64,000 nt of DNA, taken from the NCBI GenBank assembly GCA_035048815.1, contig JAUCBN010000001.1, positions 18,305,001 through 18,369,000 on the forward strand, read 5' to 3'. Origin of the DNA: Abelmoschus esculentus (taxonomy: Eukaryota; Streptophyta; Magnoliopsida; Malvales; Malvaceae). This document shows, piece after piece, positions 23,335-37,700 of the stretch. The notes under the pieces are model-generated. The model worked only from the letters and a program-made list of their open reading frames with translations, made no database searches and was not told the DNA's origin. Every line of letters begins with the position of its first letter. The stretch's first letter is position 1. A program made the position numbers and the translations under genes.

Positions 23335-23668
23335 GGGTACCGATACTCGAGATTGAGTATTGGCATGCCCCTCTATCAAGATGAACAAATCTTTGAAGGG
23401 GTATCGGTACAGTTAGAGGGTATTTTCAGTATAAAGACAATAATTCAAATTCTAATAACCATTTCGTGTATGGGACATCAAGGGGTATATCAGTACGAGT
23501 CAATATATGAGTATCAATACAATATATGGGAATGCCAAGTCGATGTATTTGTACGCCTTTATGGGTCAATTACTTTAAATGTAATTTTAGTATCAGTACA
23601 CAAATAATCATATATATACGCTGAGAGAAGTACTGATACATGTGGAGATGTATCGGTATGGGAAAAAT
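23335..23668. repeat. Half-site cluster 2
   Basis: About nine variants of GTATCGATAC, including GGTACCGATAC (23336), GTATCGGTAC (23402), GTATCAATAC (23511), GTATCAGTAC (23589) and GTACTGATAC (23629). More diverged than cluster 1. Confidence 0.7.
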
Positions 23669-23939
23669 AATCTGTCCAAATTTTTATGTTTTGATTTTAA
23701 GGGTTCACTAAATTGTGGTAATGGTTCTTAAAGAGTTTTTTGGGTTATATAATGAATATTAAAATTTAGAATGAGTGATTAAAATGCTCGTATAACTCAT
23801 ATGACTTGTATTGTTTGATTATTGGTGGTTTCTTGTAATAACATGATCTAGAGATGCTTAGTGGATTGTTGTGTGTTTGTCGAGTCTTTATTTGGTGAGA
23901 TCTGAATACCTAGTAAGTGAGTGTTACAACACAATAAAA

Positions 23940-24135
23940 GTCATTCGATGTGAGATTTCAAGTGAAATATGGAGGTCATCTGATGTGAGATTCCAAGTAG
24001 TGACTTTTGCTCGATGTGAGAAATTGAGTATACTAATTCGATACAAATTTCTAGTATACTATCTCGATAGAAAATTTTGAGTATACTAGCTCGATACAAG
24101 ATTTTGAGCAACTCGATGTGAGATTCTGAGCATGA
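23940..24135. repeat. Irregular minisatellite, period about 30 bp
   Basis: Roughly seven variants of CTCGATGTGAGATTCTGAG are strung together (for example near 23943, 23978, 24009 and 24110), some altered to CTCGATACAAGATTTTGAG. Confidence 0.75.
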
Positions 24136-24690
24136 ATAGGCCTCCTAGTGTCAGGTGACATTGGGCCTCCTAGCTTTCATGCATCGGTTGTTGCTCGCGC
24201 ATATCATGTGGTTAGGAGGACATGGTAGCGTCATTGTTTCATACCATATTATCATCTTATTTAGTATGTAGATAATTATGATTCACTTGAGGCAATAGAT
24301 TGCGTATTCACTAAATTTTTATAACTCAACATTCGAAATATGTTTATGTTCGTGTGTAAATAGGTGCATAAATGCTTCGTAACACAGTCATCGAAGATCT
24401 TCAACATTGACTGTTGGTAGAAAATAAGTACTTAAACGTAGTAAGTCATGTATTCGTAGAACTATTTATAATTTTATTATTTAATTTGTATTGGTCAAAC
24501 AATTTATTAAGTTGTACTTGGATCTCTTTAATTATTTTAGAATGTTTTAATTACTATCGTAATTGGTGATTTATCTTTAAATATCATGACTTAATTTGTG
24601 ACAATAATTTATTTAAAACTTGAAATGATAAAAATTTTATAGAAACAAACTAAGCTTATGACCCAAATGTAACATCTAAGTTTAAGGTGT

Positions 24691-25379
24691 TAAATTATTT
24701 CAATGACATATCCAACTCGAATTCAAATCAATGAGTTTACAAATTCAATTTAAATCATCTTATCCTCAAATCAAACCAATTACTTAACTAAATTTTAATT
24801 AAAATTTTAAATCAAATCAGCTTTTTACGTTCCTACTCTCTTGCTTTCTACATAAATCCCATAACTCCACTCCTTTATTATTCAAGGACACAAATTAGTC
24901 GGGGACGTACAGCCCCAACCTACCCCTGCTTTTCCAGCTCTGTTATTTCATGTTCCAGCTTTGATATGCCTTTACCTAACATTCTTCCAGATTTGATGTT
25001 CCAAATTATAAATTTTACCTCATAATAAATTTTTACTAATTTTACCCCTTACGTCCAATTCCCTTTTTCAATGTATTTTTACAATTAATAATATCGTAAT
25101 ATAATATCTTTAATTTAAATAATATCAAAAAATAAAAACTATACTAAATTTATCAATATAAATAACGAATATGGACTTTCAAATTGGACTTTGAAATCGA
25201 ATCTGGCACTGAACTTGAAATTGAACAAATCTTTTACCAAAATAACACACTAATGTAAAATTAGTCCTATAAAATATTATTCTAGTAACTAGGATTAACT
25301 AAATTTTTGCCGTGGCTAACAACCAGAACCAGTTTATGATGTTTGGTTCAGGGTTCAGAGATTGTGATGAAATGTCAAG
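24691..25379. other. AT-rich intergenic sequence
   Basis: No gene, clear repeat or element boundary seen. Confidence 0.5.
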
Positions 25380-25678
25380 TTGCCTACTTTCATTAGAATC
25401 ATCACATCTCATCCTTGGTTTGTAAGAAAATATTGTGTTTGTGTGTGTATAGGTTCATCTTATTTACATAGATCTTATGCATGTTATAATTTTTACAGGA
25501 AAAAATACAACAGACAACAACAACAACAATCAGAAGGAATTGAGTGCAAGCCTCGGAAGCACACGCGTGTTAAGAAAAAGATAAAAGAAATGCGTACCAG
25601 CAATTTCGGCAGGAAGATTCGAAACAGATGTATAGAAGCCGTATTTGCAAGGGTTTGCTTGTCCATGACAGTTGAGCT

Positions 25679-25684
25679 TTTATT
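25679..25684 (-). terminator. Candidate polyadenylation signal of LON2
   Basis: AATAAA on the minus strand, about 100 bases beyond the LON2 stop codon. This is the expected place, although plant signals are loose. Confidence 0.45.
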
Positions 25685-25787
25685 AACATGTCTAGGATAC
25701 TCAATTGCCAAAGGCAGTAGCAGCTGAACAAATAACTGGATCTTTGTATTATCTATGACAAGAGACTAAACCAAACAAGTCGCCGTG

Positions 25788-28700
25788 TTACATGTGGCTT
25801 TTGAGGAGCTTTGTCATAATTTTGTGTTGTCTACATGGGGACCCCCCATCAAAGGCGTGCTCCAGCACATCTTCCATTCGCTTAGCCAGCAGTATCTGGC
25901 AAAATAGCATACAGGGTGTTGAAAAGGGGAATACAGATCGTCATTAGGCTTTAAGTTTCAAAAAGTTATACTAAAATTCAATTCAATGGTGATACTGATA
26001 AGGAAAGTGATCAATTGCTTCGACTGCCTTGTTTATATGTTAACAGATTTACTTTGAAGCAGTCCTTGGTATCGATGGAGAAAAGGGTCTCACTGAAGCA
26101 AGCACTAAATTTGTTCCAAGGTATCATCAAGATTATCTATTACAGTATCGATTAAAAAAACTCGTACAAAAGGAACAAACTTGAATTACATATTAAGATG
26201 CTGATTAACGACAGAAAAGTGCAGATACATTAATGTAAAATGTTTGTTTCAAATAAATGGAAAAAGTTACCTCTAGAGAGGAGAGCACAGATGCAGGCAC
26301 TTCAGCCAAGTCCTTCAGATTTCTCTCTGGTAGAATAACTCTCTTGATACCATGACGGTGTGCTGCTAGTATCTGCGCCATTAACATATAAAAAGGAAGT
26401 TGAAAATAATGGGAAGAAAATGCATTTCCAATCAGTCTTTTGTTATTGCACATTCTTAACAAGATTAGATTTGGCCAAAGATGAGGCCATTATTATTGAT
26501 AAACACGTTATTCTCTCTTGAAGAAGAAACAAACTAAAACTAGAACTTAATAGACTAGCGCATGAAATGAACGCACCTTATCCTTGATACCACCAACAGG
26601 TAACACAAGACCCCTCAACGTCATTTCTCCAGTCATTGCAGTATCTGCTCTCACACATTTCTGAGTAAACAAAGAAACCAATGCTGTTACAAGGGTCACA
26701 CCGGCTGATGGTCCATCCTTCGGTACAGCCCCAGCTGGAAAATGTATATGAATATCTCTACCCTGCAGCAGATTAGTGTCCCCGGAAGCTGCCAACTTGA
26801 TATCTGCCGCCCTGGCTCTTACCTGAAAAATAGGAATCACATTAAAATAAAACCCTTAAAAGAATGCAGATTTTTAAATTATTATGTTTGGGTTATGGTG
26901 CAATCACAACCACATAAGAAACTAACGCATTATTAATGGCAAAGAACAGATGAGAGAAAAATCAACAGCAGCTTTCATATGATATCTGTTTATGGAATCA
27001 AGAAAAAGTACAGTATTACCACTTTTAAAGCATTCTGGTGGTGTTGAGGGATTAGGTAGCAATTTGTACAGAACAGCATGAACATAAGCCAATAGATTTT
27101 ATATACGCATAACAGCAGTAATTTAGGTAGCAACGGCTCTAAATCACCTGCAGCATTCATGTTGACGAATTTTAAATCAGATAAATGTAATATGTGATCC
27201 AGAAAAACATACCCATGTCAATGCTATTTGTGCGGATTCTTTAATAACATCACCAAGTTGCCCGGTAAGATGTAATTCACCATTTCCAACCATTGCAGTT
27301 GCCTCCACAAACTGAACCTCTCCTCCAAAAGTGGTCCAAACAAGCCCAACAGATACTCCCGGAGTGGCAACACGATCTGCAGCTTCTTGGTCATCAAACC
27401 TTGGAGGCTGCATTAGAGGGTATAACCATCCTTAAGCTTGTGAAAGAATACAAACTCAACCTACTGTCAGCATAATCTTACTCAATTCTTTGGACCACAT
27501 CATACATGAAGAGTTTTATGCCAAAGTAGCAGGAAAGGAAAAAAAAATCAAAACCAAAACTATTTTTTGAACACATTAAGATGGATATCATGATAAAAAA
27601 GTTCATATGAGGAACCAATACCCCCAATACTTTTTCCAGCATAGCCTCATCAACAACCAAAAGTGAGGAAATTTGGAATGTATTTGATATCTCATGATTA
27701 TTTACACCCATTGGAAGGACTTCCATTTCCATCTCAGCTCCCTCAGCAAGCCTATTATCCAGCAGTGGAGAAGATAGTTTCTGAACATCTTTGCTAACTG
27801 AGACAGCCTGTTCTTGCTCAGCAACTCTTACAGCAGCAGCACGAGCCAAGGCAGCCAAGTTCCTTTCAAGATTCCGCACACCAGCTTCCCTGGTGTACCT
27901 CTGAATGACAAGTTTAACCATGGCCTACCACGATGAAAATGCATTAAGATAAGCTTACCCAATATAACTTGTTGGACTGCAAAGAAATAAATAAGATGAA
28001 TGTACATTACAATTAACTAAATGCTTATACTCTGATAAAGCTAGCCTTTTTATCTTGAACTAAGTGACAACTCAATCTAAATTCTAAACAAAAGAGTTGA
28101 AGAAATAGATAACACTGCATTTTGATAGATGATGAAAATGGAAGAGCATAAACATCTCCCACAGGGATAATATTATATGGACTATGGTGACCTTAGTCTT
28201 CAAAATAAGATGGCAAGGACGTTCATACTTGATGTTAGTCTTTGTAATCGTTTATTCAACCTGAGGTCATAGGGATGCAAAGACCAGCTGACAAGTTTCT
28301 AAAAATATTTCAATGCTCAAAGGGAGCCATGACAACAGATTTAGTGAACTTAAGAGAGAGAAGGCACTCAATGTTTATCAAGTACAGAAGCACAAGCCTC
28401 AAAAGAAAAGATAGATACGTGAGAAATACCTCTGGAATCTGAAGGTACTCGGAACTCAATCCATGCTGATCCAAGACTCGTGGAATTAAATGTTGCATAG
28501 CTATTTTGAGCTTTTCTTCTGCTGTATATCCAGGCAGCTCAATGACTTCCATCCTGTCCAAGAGTGGAGGAGGAATAGGCTGCGCCCGATTTGCAGTAGC
28601 CACAAAAATCACCTTTGAAAGGTCATATGGCACATTCAAATAGCTATTCAACCTCAGTTAAAGACCACAAAATCAGCTCACTCATGAAATTGTTTTAGCC

Positions 28701-31700
28701 ATGGAGATGCAAATACACATGTAAAATCAATGACAATGTCGCAATCTAAAAAAAGTAAATGAATGGATGTTAAATAAACCTTCAAGTAAAACAACAAAGC
28801 ATTTTTTGAGGAATTACTAATAAAGATCAATAAAGTTAATGTTGGTTTGTGCAAGCCAAAGTTCACCATGATAATCTAGGCATAGAGTACAGTCGGATAC
28901 TGATCATTGAAAGATTTATTCTGCTCCGGATCGAGAACCTCTAGTAGAGCTGAAGCTGGATCACCACGCACATCAGAACCTGTCTTGTCAATCTCATCCA
29001 ATAGCATGACTGGGTTGCAAACACCTACTCTCTAGAAGCCATACAAAACATAATAACATTAAGACCAATAATCATTGACATATAATATAAATCCAAAGAT
29101 GATGAGAATCTTTAATTCATGGGGAATTCAGTTCTCCAAATTTAGATTGTTGCCCTAAGATAAATTTAATACTGCAAGCGACAAACTTAAATTGTCGTTC
29201 GGTTATAAATGACATTTTCAGGTTTAATGTATTACGTGTTGCCACATACATGACAGAGTAATGCACAGGATTACTACCAACAGTAAGGCATAGAAAGCTG
29301 TCGTGGAGCACACCATAAAAGCTGAATACGTCAAAATCTAGAATATTTAAGAGTGTAAAATGACCATTGATCAAATAAGAACAGCTTATGCAATTGAAGA
29401 GGTAATACAGTTTAAATATCATTTAATGAGAAAATAGAACAATTAACATTTCTCAAGATAAATAGTGTCTCGCCGAAACAAATCTAGACCTGAAATGGAT
29501 ACTCTTAGTCAGTTCACAGTTTGGGGTGAACAGCATTTTGTAACCAGTACAAAATATAGCAGAACATGAAGTCTAGAATAACATTATAATCCAAGACATC
29601 CAATTTACCTTTAGCCCATCAATAAGACGCCCAGGCATACTTCCAATATATGTTCTTCTATGCCCGCGAATATCAGCCTCATCCTTGACACCACCCAAAG
29701 ATATGCGTACAAATTTTCTTCCCAAAGCAGCAGCAATCGATGATGCCAATGACGTTTTACCAACACCCGGTGGGCCAACAAAGCACAGAACTGGACCCCT
29801 TGCATCTGGCTTAAGCTGAGTGCAATAATCCAAACCAAATGAACATATATAGAACTAAAAGGCAGTCAACAGAAACAATAATATAGATAATGGATTAACC
29901 TTCCGAACAGCTAGATATTCGATTATCCGTTGCTTGACCTTGACTAAACCATAATGATCACTGTCCAGACGGTCTTTTGCAGCCTTCAGGTCCAGTTCCT
30001 GTTTTTCACTGGCCTTCTGCCAAGGCAAATCAGCAAGAAGCTCCAAGTAGACTCGTGAACTATTGTATCCAGGTTGTTGCGGTTGCATTTTCTTAAGCCT
30101 CCTGATATGAGAATAATAGAAAACCTTGTTCAAAATCACATCCAATTTAAATAGGGTACAAGAAGTTTGGATCACATAACTTCTACAAGAATACAAGAGA
30201 AAACAAGGAAAGGAAATGATACGGTCACCAACACATTAAACATTGAAATATGCCTCCATGGATATAGAATGCTATTAGGAACTACTTTTTCGATTAGAAG
30301 ATATTCTTAGAAGAATCACAAAATTTGCTATTTACAATGTTCTCTCAAATTATTTTACCTCAATTCCCTCTGTGCATGCTTCCATACATTTGAAGGCATC
30401 CCGGCACTCTGCATCTTTCTTTCCAAGGCAACCAAATCATCCTCCTCATCATCATTGTCTCCAAGCTCCTCTTTTATAGCCCTCATCTGGAATATATTTC
30501 AAATGTCAAATGAATGAGCATGAAAAACTTAGAAAATAACAAATATACATGCAAAAAAAAAAGAACTAAAGGTTTTCCAGCAGTAAATATAGCGGCAAAT
30601 ATTAGACATGAGAAACCACCAAAAATATATCTTTACGGGTGGACCATTTCCACCCTTACTTTTTCTATACAAATGACTAGAAAATAACAAACAAGAAATT
30701 ACTAATTTATACGTATCTGCAAAAATCCTGTAGCACCCTTTACTTTCCACTCCCTAAAAACTTCAGTTGAGGAAACCTAACCTGTTGTCGCAAAAGAAAC
30801 TCCTTCTGTGATTTTGACAATTGCCCTTCGACCTTTTGTGTAATCTTCTCAGCTACACGTATTGACTGCAAAAGTAATACATTAAACTGGATAAAGTTCA
30901 GAAGAAGAATTAAATTGACAATGTTAACCATTAGTAAATAGCTTGCCTGCAAATGCCTGTCAACTAACTCGGTAGCTTTTGAAAGCCTTACTTTAGGGTC
31001 TACAGAATCCAACATAGAGAGCTGCTCTTCAAGACTAATCTCAAAGCTAGCAACAAATATATCAGCCAATTTGTGAAGAGGAAGCGTCTCCAAAAGAACT
31101 TTTATCCTTCCACCAGTTTTTTGTTTCTACAAGCAGAACAAGAACATGAATTATCACTAGAATATAAAACAAGAACATAGCCAAGTTTTCAAACACGAGA
31201 ACTAACAATCTTTATGAGCTTCATGACATAGGTCATAGCTAATGATAAGTAAAAGAATAGTTTAAATATTCTCTACCTGCTCAAGAACAGAAATAAGCTC
31301 CATTGCAGTTGCTTTGAACTGGCGAGACAATGTTACAAATTCTGGATCTTGCTCGACTTGCTCCATCTCTAAGAAAAACTAAAGGTTTGAATAAACTTAT
31401 AAAAGACAACTAAGGGCTAAATAACATTACCATTCCAATGTTATTGAAAAAAAAAACAGCTGGTGACTGGAAAATCAGCAGAATATTGTCTAGCATAATA
31501 AAATGGTTGCATCCAAAGTTAATTCTAGCCAAAGACCATAGTCCACGATAATTCCTCTGGTACTAGTAGAGACTGCAAGTCTTGTGATACTAACTGTTAG
31601 TTGTCGAGATTTATTAGTAAAAGAATTAATAGTTAGTTTATTAAGAGTTTATTTTTATAAAAGAGTCTTAATTATAGTTAAAGTCTTATACTTAAGAATC

Positions 31701-34700
31701 TAAAGTTTAGTATATCTAGGACTCCTAATTCAATTAGAAGTCCCTTTCTTAGGCTATAAAAGAGTTTGTAAACTTGTTCTTTAATCAATGGAATAAACGA
31801 ATTAAGTTTACTCAAAAACCTATCGTTTATCTACTTATCAACATGGTATCAGTCTAAGTCGATCTTATCGACAAGATTTCTGCCATGGCTTTTCCTCAAT
31901 CCACGTCAAGTGAAATAGGATCCTCCTCAACCTCCACTGCCACCATGGCAGATTTTACAGAAGTAACAAGAACCATTATTACTTGTCACAGACTTGTAGG
32001 CCATAATTACCTTCAATGGTCGCAATCTGTTAAAATCTTCCTCATTGGTCGAGGAACCCTAGGATATATTACAGGAAAAATCAGAAAGCCCCCTGTCAAT
32101 GATCAGGGTTATGAAAAGTGGGCTCAAGAGAATGGGAGAGTCATGTCTTGGTTACTCAACACAATGTTACCAGAAGTTAGCTCTCAATTTCTGTAGTATG
32201 AAACAAGTGAAGTTTAAACCGCTGTTCGAGAAACATACTCCAGTACAAACAACAATTCTGAATTATTTGGGATTGAAAGTAAGGCCTTTAATCTCAAGCA
32301 AGGAGGACTTACTGTTACACAATTTTATACTATCCTAACAACCCTATAGCAGCAACTTGATCTGTTTGAGGCACACAAATGGGAAACAGACTCTGATGCT
32401 GCCTTATACAGAAAAATAACTATGCAGAAAAGGGTTTTTCAATTTTTAAATGGTTAAATAAAGAATGGGATCCTGTCAAATCCAGAATCCTCAGTAGCAT
32501 CCCTTTACCATCTCTGAGGGAAATTTTTTCTGAAGTTCGAAGGGAAGAAAACAGGAAATCATATATGTTTTCTGATGCTCCTGCCCCTGATGATTCTGCT
32601 CTAGTTACCCAGGCCCCTCTAATCAAAAAAGGAGGGGTAGAATCGTATGTGACTATTGTAAAAAATCAGGACACTTAAAAGAAAAATGTTGGAAGTTACA
32701 TGGTAAACCATCCGATGAAAAAAGTTCAGTACAAAAACCATCAAAAGAAGTCTCCCCTACTGCTATCACGACAAAACAACAAGGTGGTTTCACAACACAA
32801 CAAATGTTAGAATTACAACAATTATTCAATAAGTTTAACAGTAGTAGAGAAGGAAATCTAGCCCTAGCAGACGATGAATGTATCCATCAACAATCCTCCT
32901 CTGCTGCTCTTCTCTCCACGGCACATACGTCAAATTGGATAATTGATTCAGGTGCTTCTGATCATATGATTGGTAACAAAGAAATACTCATTCACTTTAC
33001 TCCTTCATGCTCAAAAAGTTCTATTAAAATAGCTGATGGTTCCTTATCTCCAATTAAAGGCACTGGTACTGTATTTGTTATTAGTGATCTAGTCCTTAAA
33101 AATGTTCTTTTTGTGCCTAGTTTGGACTGTAACCTACTGTCTGTGAGCAAACTCTCCAAAGATCAGAATTATTCTTTTTGTTTTACTAACAAAGAATGTT
33201 TTTTACAGGCACCGGATTCGAGGAAGAAGATTGACAGTGCTAGGCTACAAGGTGATCTCTACATTTTGACCAACAACAATAACCCTGTCCAAATTTTTTC
33301 TCCTTCTTGTTTCAATTCTTTAGGACAAATTGATAATGTTATGTTATGGCATTTTAGGTTAGGTCATCCAAATTTCAATTATCTTGCAAAGATGTTTCCA
33401 CATTTATTTATTAATAAAAAATCATCTTTCTTTAAATGTCATATTTGTCCACTTGCTAAACAAACAAGAGCTAGCTATTCACCATCATTTCATAAACCCT
33501 CACATCCCTTCTCTTTGATTCACAATGATGTTTGGGGCCCTTCTAAAGTAAAGAATACTAATGGGAGTAGATGGTTTGTCACATTTATTGATGACCACAG
33601 TCGAACTACCTGGGGATATTTATTAAAAGAAAAATCAGAGGTATCTTCTGTCTTTCAAAGGTTTTACAACATGGTTGAAACTCAATTTAACAGTAAAATT
33701 CAGTTGTTTAAATCTGACAATGAGGGTGAATTTTTCACACAATCCTGAGGAAATTTTTTCTAAAAAAGGGGATAAGTCCAAATAAATTCATGTGTTGACA
33801 CTCTACAACAAAATAAAATTACAGAAAAAAAATAAACACCTGTTAGAAGTAACTAGAGACCTAATGTTCACTAGTCATGTATCAAAGTACTTCTGGGGTG
33901 AAGCCCTACTAACAGCTACATACCTAATAAATCGGATGCCTAACAAAGTCCTCAACTTTCGAACACCCAGGGATGTATTCCTAGATAGTTTTCCCAATTT
34001 TAAACCAATATCTTCCACTCTTACTTTGAGAGTGTTTGGATGGACTATTTTTGTACAAAATTTAGATCCCTCTAAGTCTAAATTAGATCCAAAGGCTATC
34101 AAATGTGTTCTAATAGGGTATTCTTCACTAAAGAATGGCTACAAATGTTACCATCCACCCACTGAGAAAAGTTTTATTTCATTAGACCTTACCTCTTTGA
34201 ACACGATCCTTATTTCTCCAAGGCTGCAACTCAGGGGAGAATTATATTGATCTTCAGCCTACTCATACTCAAATTAGTCCATCCATTCCCTCAACAACCT
34301 CTTTATATCCTAACCAATATTCACCATCAAATCCTATTGAAAGTTCATATCCTTCACATACCTCTACTACTCATGTCAACTCACCTACCTCTACTACTCC
34401 TGTCAATTCACCAAACAAAACCTATATCACCATTACAATCTCCTCCAAAACCTCTTCAAGTCTATACCAGAAAAAGAAAAAAAATTCCTGAGACCACTTT
34501 GCAAACTAATATTTGTCAAGAATTGGACTTAAATCCTGCTGCCTGTGAAGAAAGTCAAGGTAACGACACAACTAATATTCCTTCTCATCTACTTGAATTT
34601 GAATGTGTACCTATCGCAAAGAGAAAAGGAATTAGACAGTGTACTAAATACCCTATTCGAAGGTATGCTAAGACTATTGAAGAGGCTCTACAATGCCCTA

Positions 34701-37700
34701 AATGAAGAAAGACAGTTGAAGAAGAAATTGAGGCACTAAATAAAAACAATACATGGACTGTTACAGACCTACCTCAAGGTAAAAAATCGGTTGATTGCAA
34801 ATGGGTTTTTACAATAAAATTTAATCCTGATGATAGTGTATACAGATACAAAACAAGGTTAGTTGCTAAGGGATTTACTCAGAGTTATGAAGTCAACTAT
34901 AAAGAAACCTTTGCTCCAGTAGCTAAACTTAATTCTGTCAAAGTTTTATTAAGCTTAGCCGTAAATTGTGACTGGAACTCACATCAACTTGATATTAAAA
35001 ATGCCTTTCTAAATAAAAAATTGGAAGAAGTTTATATGTAGATTCCACCTGGACTAAAAGATGATGAAAATAACCAGAAAGTGTGTAAGCTTAACAAATC
35101 CCTTTATGGCTTGAAGCAGTCACCAAGAGCTTAGTTTGAAAGATTCATCAGAGTAATCTTGAGAATGGGTTACAAGCAGGCTTTGTCAGATCATACACTA
35201 TTCTCTAAAGTATCTCTAGACAATAAAAGAGTTATCTTGATAGTATATGTGGATGATATAATCCTAACAGGAGATGATGAGAGGGGGATCCACAACTAAA
35301 GAACATGCTCAACAAAGAATTTGAAATTAAAGACCTAGGTAAACTCAGATATTTCCTAGGTATGGAAGTGGCTAGATCAAGCAAGGGACTAGTTATTAAT
35401 CAAAGAATGTATATTCTGGATTTACTTGAAGAAACTGGGTTAATGGGTTGTAAACCAGTAGATACCCCTATGGATGTTGGTCTGAAATTCAACAAGGCAG
35501 ACTTAGGCCCTAAGAAAGACAAAGGGCTATACCAAAGATTAGTAGGAAAGTTGATTTACTTATCCTTAACTCGATCAGATATATCTTTTCATGTTAATAT
35601 TGTGAGCCAATACATGACCGATCCCAGATAAGAACACATGAAAGTTGCAAAAAGAATACTAAGGTATTTGAAAAGTACACCCGGGCATGGCTTAATCTTT
35701 GAGAAGAACCATGACAGAAGTGTGAAAGTGTTTTCAGACTCAAGTTGGGCCAGTGAACGTAGATAGAAGATCTACAAGTGGTTATTGTTCTTTCGTTTGG
35801 GTAACCTAGTGACTTGGAAAAGTAAGAAGCAAACAGTAATCTCAAGAAGCACTGCTGAAGCCGAATATAGAGCATTGGCTCTAAGAATATATGAAGAAAT
35901 TTGGTTACAAAAGCTACTTGAAGAACTTAGAATGTGTCAAGACAAAAAGTTTGAAATCGTTTGTGACGATCAATCAGCAATTCAGATTGCCAAGAATCCT
36001 ATCCAACATGATCGAACAAAGCATATTGAGATAGACAGACACTTCATAACAGAGAAACTCACTAGTGGAATCACATTTTTATCCTATATCTCAACCGAGG
36101 AACAAGTGACAGATATATTTACAAAGGCTTTACCCAAAGCCTCTTTCGTTAAGTTTATGTTTAAACTGTGATTATACAATATATATTCACCAGTTTAAGG
36201 GGGAGTGTTGTCGAGATTTATTAGTAAAAGAATTAATAGTTAGTTTATTAAGAGTTTATTTTTATAAAAGAGTCTTAATTATAGTTAAAGTCTTATACTT
36301 AAGAGTCTACAGTTTAGGATATCTAGGACTCCTAATTTAATTAGAAGTCCCTTTCTTAGGTTATAAAAGAGTTTGTAAACTTGTTCTTTAATCAATGGAA
36401 TAAACGAATCAAGTTTACTCAAAAATGTTAGTTATCCAGGAGTGTTAAGAGTTTTTATTTAATATTTAATTAGAGTTTATTCCTAATTAGTAGTTTAAAT
36501 TTATTAGAAGTCTTATTTAAATTAGGAATAAATATTATTTAAATTAGAGATAAAGTATAATTTTAGTTACATTAAAACTCTTTTTAACCTATTTAAAGGT
36601 TTATTTTGTAACCATTTGATATAGAAGAATAATAAGAAAATACAGAGAAACACTTTGTTCTCTCTAAAAAATATCACCTCCCGTTGCATCTACGGCCACC
36701 ATGGCCCCTTTCTCACATGGTATCATGAGCCAACAACGATCTTGATGTCGTCAATATTGCTGTCATCTCTAATCAGAAACATATTGACAATATGATTTTT
36801 CAGATACGCATCATTTTTCTTTTCCGCTAATGTCATTTGACCACACTCGTTCCTTGGTTTCTCCCTCGTTGGAATTTTACATGAAACTTCTACTCGTTTA
36901 CTTTTGTTGGTTCTTTATTTAATGGTTCTATCTTAGCCAATAAAAAAAGATAGAAGAAAAGATTGGAGAAAAGGTTATAGTTTAGCCTTAAAAACTATTT
37001 GGTTATATCTTATCATCCGTTTCAAAAGATAGGAAAAAATATTGAAAAAAAAGGTTATAGTTTAGCCTTAAAAAACTATTTGGTTCTATCTTAGCCATCT
37101 GTTCCAAAAGATAGGAAAAAAGGTTATAGTTTAACCTTAAAAACTATTTGGTTCTATCTAAGCCATCCATCTCAAAAGATAGGAGAAAAGGTTATAGTTT
37201 AGCCTTAAAAACTATTTGATTCTATCTTAGCCAGCTATCCAAAAAGATAGATGAAAAGGTTATAGTTTAGCCTTAAAAACTATTTGGTTTTATCTTAGTC
37301 ATCCATCCAAAAAGATAGGTGAAAAGGTTATAGTTTAGTCTTAAAAACTAAAAAATATTTTTAAAGGATTCTACGTCAAAGGTTCAAGTTGGAATTCTAG
37401 TCTGTGTAACTATCAACTGGAGAGGAGTGTAGATTCCTTTGATCACTTCATACATTATTCACATCACATTTTTTAATCAAGAACCGCGTGCTGGAGCATC
37501 TAATCAAAGACTTCTAACCCGAGAATAGAGAGTATTTTTTCGAAGAAACAACAGAAGAAAAAAGAGCAGGGCATCACATCCAAGATCCAAGCTGGTGCTT
37601 TACTACGTTTGTTCACTAGCTTGAGGGGGAGTGTTAGTTATCCAGGAGTGTTAAGAGTTTTTATTTAATGTTTAATTAGAATTTATTCCTAATTAGTAGT

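Larger units (their letters stand above)
23062..24690 (+). repeat. LTR-like repeat, family X copy B
   Basis: Diverged counterpart of 8450-10060, with the same order of parts: a GAGGTTAGTACACTT-like start, a half-site cluster, an irregular direct-repeat block, GGTAGCGTCATTG near 24225, and a run ending in TTTATAATTTTATTATT. No coding sequence. Confidence 0.5.

Noticed and set aside
25380..25727. 115-codon plus-strand frame downstream of LON2
   Set aside because: Low-complexity composition with an AAC run, no homologous domain recognised, and it overlaps the probable LON2 3' UTR on the other strand.
36973..37345. CRISPR-like array
   Set aside because: The units are contiguous with a 68-bp period and no unique spacers, inside a plant LTR element.
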